From a bacterium (lineage in GTDB: Bacteria > Pseudomonadota > Alphaproteobacteria > Rs-D84): 13,802 nucleotides of DNA. A program made the position numbers and the translations under genes. The notes beneath the pieces are model-generated. The model did no database searches. It was given only the letters and a program-made list of their open reading frames with translations, and was not told the origin of the DNA. Where the stretch lies: the NCBI GenBank assembly GCA_014802705.1, contig JAAVBR010000072.1:1-13802 (forward strand). The letters are read 5' to 3'. Numbering within the stretch: position 1 is the stretch's first letter; each line of letters opens with the position of its first letter. This document shows, piece by piece, positions 6,611-12,708 of the stretch.

Positions 6611-7711
6611 ATGGACAAATACCTGAATCAGATTTTGACCGGCGATTGTGTGGAATTGATGCGCGGCCTGCCCGATGCGTCGGTGGATGCGGTTTTTGCC
6701 GATGCGCCGTATAATCTGCAATTGGGGGCCAAGACCCTGTATCGCCCCGAAGATCAAACGGCCGCACGCGCCGTGCGCGATGCCTGGGACGCGTTTGACA
6801 GTCCCGCCGCCTATGACGAATTTACCCGCCAATGGATGACCGAATGCCGGCGCGTTTTGAAACCCGGCGGCGCCATGTGGGTCATCGGCAGTTATCATAA
6901 TATCTTTCGCCTGGGCGCCATGATGCAGGATCTGGGGTTCTGGATTTTAAATGACATTGTTTGGGTCAAGACCAACCCGATGCCGAATTTCCGCGGCACC
7001 CGTTTTACCAACGCGCATGAAACCCTGATTTGGGCGACGCCCACCAAAACCGGCAAGTACACGTTTAATTATGAAACCATGAAAAAATTAAACGGCGGCA
7101 AACAAATGCGGTCGGACTGGGACATCAATATCTGTCTGGGCGACGAACGGATCAAGGGCGCCGACGGCAAAAGTCTGCACAATACGCAAAAGCCGCTGGA
7201 TTTATTGCGCCGCGTGATTTTATCATCGACCAAGCCGGGCGACATTATCCTGGACCCGTTTATGGGCAGTGGCACCACCGCCGCCGCCGCGCGCGAATTG
7301 GGCCGGAACTTTATCGGCCTGGAACGCGAAGAATCCTATGTCGCCGCCGCGCGCGAACGCGTGGCCCGTGTGACCCCGATTGACCTGAGCGGTATTGAAG
7401 TGGCCGCCCCCAAACGCGAAGAAATCCGCGTGGCGTTTTCCGAACTGATTGACGCGGGTGCGTTGTACGTGGGCCAAACATTGGTCAGTCCGCGCGGCGA
7501 ACGCGTCATGATTACCCGCGACGGGCAATTGACGCATTCCCTGCATGGCAAGGCATCCATTCACGTCATGGCCGCCAAGATGCAGCGCAGCGTCAGTTTC
7601 AACGGTTGGGATTATTGGTCCGCCGAACGGCGCGACGGCACGCTGGTGCCGATTGACGAACTGCGCAAATATGTCCGCGAAATCAAGCGCGACATGAAGA
7701 AAGCCGCCTAA
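6611..7711 (+). CDS. ccrM: CcrM-type DNA adenine-N6 methyltransferase (GANTC)
   Basis: Methylates adenine in GANTC using S-adenosylmethionine. In Alphaproteobacteria CcrM is typically a solitary, cell-cycle-linked enzyme, and no restriction partner is seen here. Its 366 residues match the family length. The beta-class order is visible: target-base motif IV (FADAPYNLQL, 29-38), then IGSYHNIFR (92-100), LNDIVWVKTNPMPNF (113-127), THP-like NTQKPLDLLRRVI (191-203) and the AdoMet motif I DPFMGSGTTAAAA (215-227). The C-terminal domain (about 270-366, with NGWDYW and PIDELR) is the CcrM-specific DNA-contacting extension (RAMA-like). An oddity is that motif IV reads DAPY where CcrM proteins normally have DPPY; the codon is GCG instead of CCG. 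An AT-rich -10-like stretch (TATGATAAAAT, 6573-6583) precedes it without a clear -35. A GANTC site (GAATC) lies just inside the coding start. Confidence 0.95.
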   Translation: MDKYLNQILTGDCVELMRGLPDASVDAVFADAPYNLQLGAKTLYRPEDQTAARAVRDAWDAFDSPAAYDEFTRQWMTECRRVLKPGGAMWVIGSYHNIFRLGAMMQDLGFWILNDIVWVKTNPMPNFRGTRFTNAHETLIWATPTKTGKYTFNYETMKKLNGGKQMRSDWDINICLGDERIKGADGKSLHNTQKPLDLLRRVILSSTKPGDIILDPFMGSGTTAAAARELGRNFIGLEREESYVAAARERVARVTPIDLSGIEVAAPKREEIRVAFSELIDAGALYVGQTLVSPRGERVMITRDGQLTHSLHGKASIHVMAAKMQRSVSFNGWDYWSAERRDGTLVPIDELRKYVREIKRDMKKAA

Positions 7712-7735
7712 AAGAATTTTTTCCGATTTGTAGCC

Positions 7736-8434
7736 TTAGAAATACCGGTGCAATTCGCCCCCGTGCATATGCAGCCACCGCTTGGCACGTTCCACCCCGG
7801 GTCCGTAAAGTTCCCGCACAAAGGCCCAAAATTCCGGCGAATGATCCATATAACGCCGGTGCGCCAATTCATGCATCACGACATAGCGCATCACATCCCA
7901 CGGCGCCAACGCCAGACGCCACGAAAACGAAATCGTGCCGGTGGACGAACAACTGCCCCAGCGACTGGACGTATCGCGCAGGGCAATTCGCCGCGGCCAC
8001 AAATCCCGCGGTGTGGTGCGGATCATATCCCGCACGGCGGATAAAAATTCCGCCTGAATCACGTCGCGCAGACGGTGTTGAAACATATCCGGCGCGCCCC
8101 CAATCCACAGTGTGTCGCCCGCATCCCCCCAGGCATTGCCCCGCCGCGCAGGATCGTGCCGGACCGTGACGCGCCGCCCCAGAAATTCGATAACCACGCC
8201 ATCATGCACCGCGGCCTTTTGCGGGGCACGATCAAAAATGCGTTCAATCCAGGCGCGCTTGCGTTCCACAAAGCGCAACGCCGTCATCGTCGGCGTCAGC
8301 CACGGTTTGGAAATATGAATTTCACGGCGCGGTGCGGTCCGTGGCCGCAATGTAATATTGCGCAGCCCCCGCCGCGTCGTTATCACGATCGGGATCTGTT
8401 CCCCCGATGATGTTTCAAAGACATAATCCGACAT
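7736..8434 (-). CDS. YgjP/SprT-like zinc metallopeptidase (DUF45 family)
   Basis: 232 residues with the family's zinc motif HELAHRRYMDHSPEFW (188-203): H188 and H192 with E189 as the catalytic base, and H198 as the likely third ligand. Upstream is the conserved RWGSCSSTGTISFSWRL block (158-174), typical of YgjP-like proteins (UPF/DUF45). There is no signal peptide, so it is probably cytosolic. The precise substrate of the family is not established. It is the last gene of the tkt unit, starting 2 nt after the stop of the secreted protein gene, with no clear Shine-Dalgarno, and it is convergent with ccrM across a 24-nt gap that lacks a clear terminator hairpin. Confidence 0.9.
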   Translation of the reverse strand: MSDYVFETSSGEQIPIVITTRRGLRNITLRPRTAPRREIHISKPWLTPTMTALRFVERKRAWIERIFDRAPQKAAVHDGVVIEFLGRRVTVRHDPARRGNAWGDAGDTLWIGGAPDMFQHRLRDVIQAEFLSAVRDMIRTTPRDLWPRRIALRDTSSRWGSCSSTGTISFSWRLALAPWDVMRYVVMHELAHRRYMDHSPEFWAFVRELYGPGVERAKRWLHMHGGELHRYF

Positions 8435-8436
8435 GA

Positions 8437-9015
8437 TTATTGTTTCGATTTCATCTGTGCAATTTCGCCCAAGATGTTCCGGGTAATTTCGGCCAGCATC
8501 TGGTTGTTATATCGCACCGCCTTGTCATAGGCATAGGTGATTTCAGATTCCCCGGCCCCATTTTGGGATGCCACATTCAACAGACACATGACTTTATCCA
8601 CGTTGGATTTTTCCGAAAATGCCACGGTGTCCAACATATTGCGTATACCACGCACCGGATCATATTTTAATTCGGGATTGGCAAAGAACGCCTGCTTTTC
8701 CGGGGGCACTGTCCCACCCCCGCACATGGACATCAACATCCCGGCATATATTTCATTCAAATCCGTCAATTTAATCGTCGCCCCGGCCCCCACCAGGTAT
8801 TCCAGAACACGCGGATTATCCGCTTTGTCCCAGCCATTGGCAATCCGGTCACGATAAACGACATTCAAATTGGTGGCGCCGGCTTCAACCGCATTGATGA
8901 CCTCCCATAATGTTTGGGCATCCCGCAACGCCTGGTTGGCCGGATTGGGCGCATCGGCCATGGCGTATCCCGCCATAAACGCCCCCAATAAAAGTCCAAT
9001 AATTCCCCGCATCAT
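8437..9015 (-). CDS. Small secreted or periplasmic protein of unknown function
   Basis: 192 residues from ATG 9015 (a second ATG follows immediately at 9012). The N-terminus MRGIIGLLLGAFMAGYAMA is a good signal peptide, cut before DAPNP. The mature part is mostly helical and polar. It has two Cys residues that could form a disulfide (in MSMCGGG and KVMCLLN) and a charged helical C-terminus (ILGEIAQMKSKQ). A LEYLVGAGATIKLTD stretch is faintly ankyrin-like but no repeat follows. I do not recognise a family. Its ATG overlaps the tkt stop (ATGA arrangement), and the YgjP gene follows 2 nt after its TAA, so it lies inside a tight three-gene operon. Confidence 0.85.
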   Translation of the reverse strand: MMRGIIGLLLGAFMAGYAMADAPNPANQALRDAQTLWEVINAVEAGATNLNVVYRDRIANGWDKADNPRVLEYLVGAGATIKLTDLNEIYAGMLMSMCGGGTVPPEKQAFFANPELKYDPVRGIRNMLDTVAFSEKSNVDKVMCLLNVASQNGAGESEITYAYDKAVRYNNQMLAEITRNILGEIAQMKSKQ

Positions 9016-10802
9016 TGTTTCATATGTTTTTGAATTTCATGCACAATGGCGTCCGCATCAAACCCAAAGTGGCGATACACATCCGCCCCCGGGCCGGACG
9101 CACCGAACGAATCGATACCGATGGCCGCATCGGCAAATTCCAGCCATGGGGCGGTGGATGCGGCCTCGATCGAAATGACGCGGCCCTGTAAAATCCGGCG
9201 CCGATATTCGGTGTCCTGTGCCCGAAATGCGGCGACGTTCGGCATACTGACCACGCGGCACCCCGGAATCTTTTTCGCCGCGGCAACGGCCAGGGGAACC
9301 TCGCCCCCGGTGGCGATCAGGGTCACCCGCACGCGGCGCCGCGGGCCATAGATCACATACCCCCCGCGCGTCACATCGGCATCATCGGGCGTCGGAATTT
9401 GTTCAAATTTCTGGCGCGATAAAATCAGACACGACGGCCGCGCCACATCCCCCAGCGCTGTGCGCCAACTGTAGACCACCTCAGTCATATTACAGGGACG
9501 AAACACGTTTAAATTCGGTATCAATCGCAGGGATGGTAACTGTTCCACCGGCTGATGCGTGGGGCCATCGGGCCCGACCGCAATGCTGTCGTGTGTAAAC
9601 AGGTAAATCACCGGCAATCCCGACAACGCCGCCAAACGAATACTGGGGCGCAGATAATCACTGAATACCAAGAACGTCGATCCATACGGCCGCAGGCCCA
9701 CCGTCGCCATGCCGTTCATAATCGCGCCCATGGCGTGTTCGCGAATGCCGTAATTGATAAAGCTCCCGTTAAAATCCATCGACACAATGTCACGATGGGC
9801 GGGCGTTTTGGCATTGGTGCTGGCGGCCAGATCCGCGCTGCCCCCGATCAGGCATGGAATGGCGCGGCTCAATTTTTCCAAATACATCCCCGACAATTCC
9901 CGGGTGGAAATGTTGGTCGCGTCCACGCGCGGCACATCCACCGCTGGCACGGCGCCGGCATCAATACACGGTTTTTCTTCGGCCCGACGCACGCCGCGGC
10001 GGCGAATCTGGGCCCATAATTTTTCACCCGCGGGCGATGCAAAGCGCGCACACAACGTATCCATTTCCGCCGCATCCAACGCCAACCCGTGCGCGGCGGG
10101 CGTGCCCGCCCGACTGGAATCCAGGCCGATGGTCGTCTTGCACTGAATAAAGACCGGCTGCTTCATCACCGCCGCCCGTTCCAGCGCCAAATCCAGCGAC
10201 CGGAAATTATTTCCCTGGGCCAAAATCACGGCCCACCCGGCGGCGGCCATACGCTGGGGGACATTCATTTCTGACTGGGCGGCGCCATCAATACTGACGC
10301 CGTTATCATCCCATAATAAAACCAGGTTATCCAACGCGTACCGCCCCGCCATGGCAATCGATTCGTTGGCCACCCCTTCCATCAAATCCCCATCGGAACA
10401 CAGGCAATACACGCGCCCCGCGCGATTGCGAATCTTTAACCCCATGGCGATACCGACGGCATTGCCCACCCCCTGGCCCAGGGGACCGGTGGTGGCCGCC
10501 ACGCCATCAATGCCATATTCGGGATGCCCCGGCAACCCGCCCAACTGACGAAAACTGTCCAGGGATGGCAAATCATAGCCCACCAAAGACAACACAGAAT
10601 ACAACAGTGCACTGCCGTGCCCCGCCGACAACACGAACCGATCGGTGCCGGGCCGCACAAAGTTCGCAAACAGGGTCGTCACGATATCCGCCGCCCCCAG
10701 CACAATTCCCACGTGCCCGTTGCCGGCCGCACGCAGCGCCCCCAACGCGTGCGATCGCACGACGCGGGACATTTCTTTTAATTGTTTGGCATCGTATTTC
10801 AT
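9012..10802 (-). CDS. tkt: Transketolase, short form
   Basis: Thiamine-diphosphate enzyme of the non-oxidative pentose phosphate pathway that moves two-carbon ketol units between sugar phosphates. Visible are NGHVG (28-32), SAGHGSALLYS (59-69), LPGHPEYG (90-97), TTGPLGQGVGNA (104-115), the ThDP/metal motif SDGDLMEG through DDNGVSIDG (136-173) and AAHGL (236-240). Also present are GGSADLA (320-326), YGIREHAM (351-358) with the cofactor-activating Glu355, FTHDSIAVGPDGPTHQPVEQ (402-421) and LSRQ (461-464). Its 596 residues are about 60 fewer than the usual roughly 660. Most of the loss lies between the pyrophosphate and pyrimidine domains (about 240-318). All recognised active-site motifs are present, so it should be active. 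It is first in a unit with a secreted protein and a YgjP peptidase, and diverges from rnhA. Confidence 0.96.
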   Translation of the reverse strand: MKYDAKQLKEMSRVVRSHALGALRAAGNGHVGIVLGAADIVTTLFANFVRPGTDRFVLSAGHGSALLYSVLSLVGYDLPSLDSFRQLGGLPGHPEYGIDGVAATTGPLGQGVGNAVGIAMGLKIRNRAGRVYCLCSDGDLMEGVANESIAMAGRYALDNLVLLWDDNGVSIDGAAQSEMNVPQRMAAAGWAVILAQGNNFRSLDLALERAAVMKQPVFIQCKTTIGLDSSRAGTPAAHGLALDAAEMDTLCARFASPAGEKLWAQIRRRGVRRAEEKPCIDAGAVPAVDVPRVDATNISTRELSGMYLEKLSRAIPCLIGGSADLAASTNAKTPAHRDIVSMDFNGSFINYGIREHAMGAIMNGMATVGLRPYGSTFLVFSDYLRPSIRLAALSGLPVIYLFTHDSIAVGPDGPTHQPVEQLPSLRLIPNLNVFRPCNMTEVVYSWRTALGDVARPSCLILSRQKFEQIPTPDDADVTRGGYVIYGPRRRVRVTLIATGGEVPLAVAAAKKIPGCRVVSMPNVAAFRAQDTEYRRRILQGRVISIEAASTAPWLEFADAAIGIDSFGASGPGADVYRHFGFDADAIVHEIQKHMKQ

Positions 10803-10815
10803 TTTATGGTATTAT
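10786..10815 (+). promoter_or_regulatory. Candidate promoter of rnhA, overlapping the tkt promoter
   Basis: TTGGCA (10786-10791), an 18-nt spacer and TATTAT (10810-10815). The -10 lies in the same GGTATTATACC palindrome-like sequence that carries the tkt -10 on the other strand, and the -35 lies inside the tkt coding start. Predicted leader of about 17 nt with no Shine-Dalgarno. Confidence 0.45.
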
Positions 10816-10819
10816 ACCA
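10811..10819 (-). promoter_or_regulatory. Extended -10 promoter of tkt, predicting a leaderless mRNA
   Basis: On the minus strand TGG plus TATAAT (10819-10811) forms an extended -10 element. The candidate -35 region is only a T run. Just 8 nt separate the TATAAT from the tkt ATG at 10802, so transcription should start at or within a few nt of the start codon. There is no Shine-Dalgarno. Confidence 0.6.
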
Positions 10820-10838
10820 CAAAACAAACGGTTAAAAA

Positions 10839-11273
10839 ATGCTAAAAATATGGACAGACGGCAGTTGCCTGGGCAATCCGGGCCCGGGGGGGTGGGCATT
10901 CCTGGCGACCGACGGAACAAACGTCGCGGAACGCGCGGGGGGCGAAGAAAACACCACCAACAACCGCATGGAATTGACGGCGGTTTTGCGGGCCTTGTCC
11001 GCGGCGGCACGGCGCCATACGTCGGTTGAGATTCATACCGACAGTCAATATGTCAAAAACGGCATGATGACATGGGTTAAAAATTGGAAACGCAACAATT
11101 GGCGTACCGCGGATAAAAAACCGGTCAAGAATCAAGACCTGTGGATGGCGCTGGATGCGGCGGCGGCCCAAATTCAAATACACTGGGTCTGGGTCAAGGG
11201 TCATGCCGGCACCCCAGAAAACGAACGGGTCGACGAATTGGCACGCGCCGCGGCGGCGGCCATCGGCAAATAA
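10839..11273 (+). CDS. rnhA: Ribonuclease HI
   Basis: Degrades the RNA strand of RNA:DNA hybrids, including R-loops and primers. At 144 residues it is close to the E. coli protein (155). Catalytic residues are all present: D7 in WTDGSCLGNPGPGGW (5-19), E45 in NNRMELTA (41-48), D68 in HTDSQYV (66-72) and D132 in ERVDELA (129-135). H122 sits in the flexible loop VKGHAGTPENE (119-129). The basic-protrusion helix (KNWKRNNW, 81-88) that binds hybrids is present. It stands alone, divergent from tkt and followed by a terminator. An RNase HII gene is also present at 2008-2631. Confidence 0.97.
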   Translation: MLKIWTDGSCLGNPGPGGWAFLATDGTNVAERAGGEENTTNNRMELTAVLRALSAAARRHTSVEIHTDSQYVKNGMMTWVKNWKRNNWRTADKKPVKNQDLWMALDAAAAQIQIHWVWVKGHAGTPENERVDELARAAAAAIGK

Positions 11274-11279
11274 AAGACA

Positions 11280-11305
11280 CCGGGCCTGTGGCCCGGCGTT
11301 TTTTT
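11280..11305 (+). terminator. Rho-independent terminator of rnhA
   Basis: CCGGGCC (11280-11286), a TGT loop, GGCCCGG (11290-11296), then CG and seven T's. It lies 6 nt after the rnhA stop. It sits between two convergent genes and could also act on the minus strand, where TCTTTTATTT follows the stem. Confidence 0.9.
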
Positions 11306-11319
11306 ACGCAACGCGGTTT

Positions 11320-11775
11320 TTATTTTCTTTTCCGGGCACGCGGCGCGGCGGCACGAACACTCGGCTGCACGGCGACAAACAAAATCAAAATCAATAATGC
11401 AAAACGCACCACAATGGCCGCGGATGCCCACAGGCTGGCCATATCACGCCACCCGGCAAACAAGAACATCAACACTTCGCACCCCAGGGTCACCATCAAC
11501 GGATAGATATACCACCGCACATCCCATCCGGCATCCCGGAAACGCCGCATCGTCAACGTGATTGTCGGACAAATTATCGCCAACCCGAACACATACGCCA
11601 CCGGCGCCAAGATTCCCACCACCGGAATCAACGCCGCCAGGGCGACAGACGTCACCACCACGAACAACAATGCCCACCAGTATTCCGCACGCGTTGACCG
11701 CCCGCGGTAATCAAAATATTTGATCCAGAAATTCCGGACCGCCGTCCCAAAAGAAACCATATTTGCTTTTTTCAT
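11320..11775 (-). CDS. DUF805 family inner-membrane protein
   Basis: 151 residues from the ATG at 11775, chosen because AAAGG lies 4 nt upstream and the family motif starts soon after. An in-frame upstream extension to 11829 would overlap the promoter. The N-terminal block FWIKYFDYRGRSTRAEYWW (16-34) and the central MRRFRDAGWDVRWYIYP (76-92) are the two conserved stretches of DUF805. Four membrane segments are visible (about 33-50, 53-73, 88-107 and 116-137), ending in a very basic tail (RAAAPRARKRK). The family's function is unknown. The gene is a single unit with its own promoter. Confidence 0.92.
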   Translation of the reverse strand: MKKANMVSFGTAVRNFWIKYFDYRGRSTRAEYWWALLFVVVTSVALAALIPVVGILAPVAYVFGLAIICPTITLTMRRFRDAGWDVRWYIYPLMVTLGCEVLMFLFAGWRDMASLWASAAIVVRFALLILILFVAVQPSVRAAAPRARKRK

Positions 11776-11807
11776 GTCACCTTTCCCTTTGTTGGTTACT
11801 CGGGAAT

Positions 11808-11836
11808 AAAATATCACACCCCGCCCCACCCTGCAA
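11808..11836 (-). promoter_or_regulatory. Promoter of the DUF805 gene
   Basis: On the minus strand TTGCAG (11836-11831), a 17-nt G-rich spacer and TATTTT (11813-11808). The predicted start near 11801 gives a leader of about 26 nt that contains the ribosome binding site. Confidence 0.6.
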
Positions 11837-11853
11837 TAAATTTATCACCGTTT

Positions 11854-11880
11854 AAAAAATGCCCCGATGGAGCATTTTTT
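11854..11880. terminator. Bidirectional terminator-like hairpin
   Basis: AAAAAATGC (11854-11862) pairs with GCATTTTTT (11872-11880) around CCCGATGGA. Each strand has six T's after the stem, so it can terminate in both directions. It sits just upstream of the DUF805 promoter and shields it from transcription coming through the repeat region. Confidence 0.7.
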
Positions 11881-11918
11881 GTGTTCAGAGTTCAGATGAT
11901 GTACCGGCTGCGCCGGGC

Positions 11919-11974
11919 ACTATTTTCACCTGGATCCCGTCCTTCGACGGGATGACGACAGGTGTGAAAATAGT
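11919..11974. repeat. Nested palindromic element (REP-like)
   Basis: Outer arms ACTATTTTCACCTG (11919-11932) and CAGGTGTGAAAATAGT (11959-11974) pair with one 2-nt bulge. Inside is a perfect 8-bp stem, ATCCCGTC and GACGGGAT, around CTTC (11934-11953). The core resembles the TGGAT-CCCG...CGGG-ATGAC palindromes dispersed between genes in many proteobacteria. It lies in a 447-nt gene-free stretch (11776-12222) and its last 3 nt overlap the next repeat. Confidence 0.75.
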
Positions 11975-12167
11975 TCCCCTCTGGCCAGAGGGGTGCCGGT
12001 GGAACCGGCGGGGTGTCGGGAAAAGACCACCTCCCCCCTTCGGGGTACTCCTCCACAGGAGGAGAACTTAAGCACCGAGCCAAAGTTCCCCTCCGGTGGA
12101 GGGGTGGCGCAAAATCGGGCCCCGCGGAAATGTAAATTTCCGTGGGTGATATCGCCGGGGTGGTCTT
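11972..12167. repeat. Composite of three related hairpin-rich repeat units in alternating orientation
   Basis: Three units share the plan AGTTC-CCTC stem, a second hairpin, then GGGGTG or GGTGGTCTT. Unit A (plus, from 11972) has the perfect palindrome CCCCTCTGGCCAGAGGGG (11976-11993) and GCCGGT-GGA-ACCGGC (11995-12009). Unit B (minus, 12069 down to about 12025) has CTCCTCC-ACA-GGAGGAG (12048-12064) and CCCC-TTC-GGGG (12035-12045). Unit C (plus, 12083-12167) has CCCCTCC-GGT-GGAGGGG (12088-12104) and an 11-bp stem, CCCGCGGAAAT against ATTTCCGTGGG (12121-12146). No protein gene is convincing here. A 92-codon open frame on the minus strand is just repeat sequence. Confidence 0.75.
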
Positions 12168-12168
12168 C

Positions 12169-12192
12169 ATAACTTATATTTTATAACTTATA
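12169..12192 (+). repeat. Short AT-rich direct repeat
   Basis: ATAACTTATA occurs at 12169-12178 and again at 12183-12192, between the repeat composite and the terminator of the cysteine-rich gene. Confidence 0.6.
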
Positions 12193-12195
12193 ACT

Positions 12196-12220
12196 AAAAA
12201 AATCCCCCATTCGGGGGATT
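12196..12220 (-). terminator. Rho-independent terminator of the cysteine-rich protein gene
   Basis: AATCCCCC (12201-12208) pairs with GGGGGATT (12213-12220) around ATTC. On the minus strand a T7 run follows (12202-12196). The stem starts 2 nt after the stop codon at 12225-12223. Confidence 0.88.
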
Positions 12221-12222
12221 TT

Positions 12223-12708
12223 TTATTGCTGATTGACGCCGATGGTAAATTGATCGTCCCAGCCGGCCACCACCTGGCCCCCGATGGTGCATTGGATATC
12301 GTCAAAGCCGTTCTTGACCTGGTTCTTTTTGACCACTTTGCTGGTCACCAACGCCCCCGTTGTCCCCAGCACCACGCCCGCAATCGAATCCGACGCCAAC
12401 CGCGCCGTGTTAAAATTCCCATCGGCATCTTTCCATTTTCTGGCATCCGCCCGAAAGCCTGCATAGGCCCATTCCAGATTGTCGACCGTTTTTGCGATCT
12501 GTTCTTTCAACTTTGCCAGCCGTCCGCGCTTTTTACTTTCCTCGGATTCAACACATTCTTTCTTGTCCCAATCGATTACATAATCAGAATCCTTGCAACG
12601 ACAGGCCCCGTTTTTCCATTCGGTCTGCGTGACATCGAAGCAATCCCAATAGGCTTGCTTATAAGAACAATAATACTCGCCAAATTCTTTTTTTTTCTTC
12701 CGGATCAT
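12223..12708 (-). pseudogene. 3' part of a frameshifted cysteine-rich secreted protein
   Basis: This frame continues the protein encoded upstream at 12659-13759, shifted by +1 across a run of nine A's. Reading from after the A run, it has EFGEYYCSYKQAYWDCFDV and then KNGACRCKDSDYVIDWDKKE. That second stretch matches the upstream module CVCKDADHVWHAASRTC in spacing and residues, which shows the two halves were one reading frame. A charged helix follows (KKRGRLAKLKEQIAKTV), then a glycine/alanine-rich hydrophobic segment (SIAGVVLGTTGALVTSKVV) that may span the membrane. The C-terminus contains DDIQCTIGGQVVAGWDDQF. The nominal ATG at 12708 lies inside the upstream frame and has no ribosome binding site, so independent translation is unlikely. 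Function unknown. Confidence 0.75.

Noticed and set aside
11776..11829. Upstream extension of the DUF805 gene
   Set aside because: The ATG at 11775 has a proper AAAGG site, and the extension would run into the -10 box of the predicted promoter.
11892..12170. A 92-codon open frame on the minus strand in the repeat region
   Set aside because: It translates the hairpin repeats (Pro-rich, SPPVEEYPEGG-like), with no ribosome binding site; this is typical of open frames in such repeats.
11919..12192. CRISPR array or tRNA-like structure in the palindrome-rich region
   Set aside because: The repeats are irregular, alternate in orientation and have no spacer periodicity, and no tRNA cloverleaf with conserved arms could be built.
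12659..12708. Programmed -1 ribosomal frameshift on the A run
   Set aside because: The continuing module is in the +1 frame; the -1 frame gives no matching sequence. A length change or polymerase slippage explains it better.
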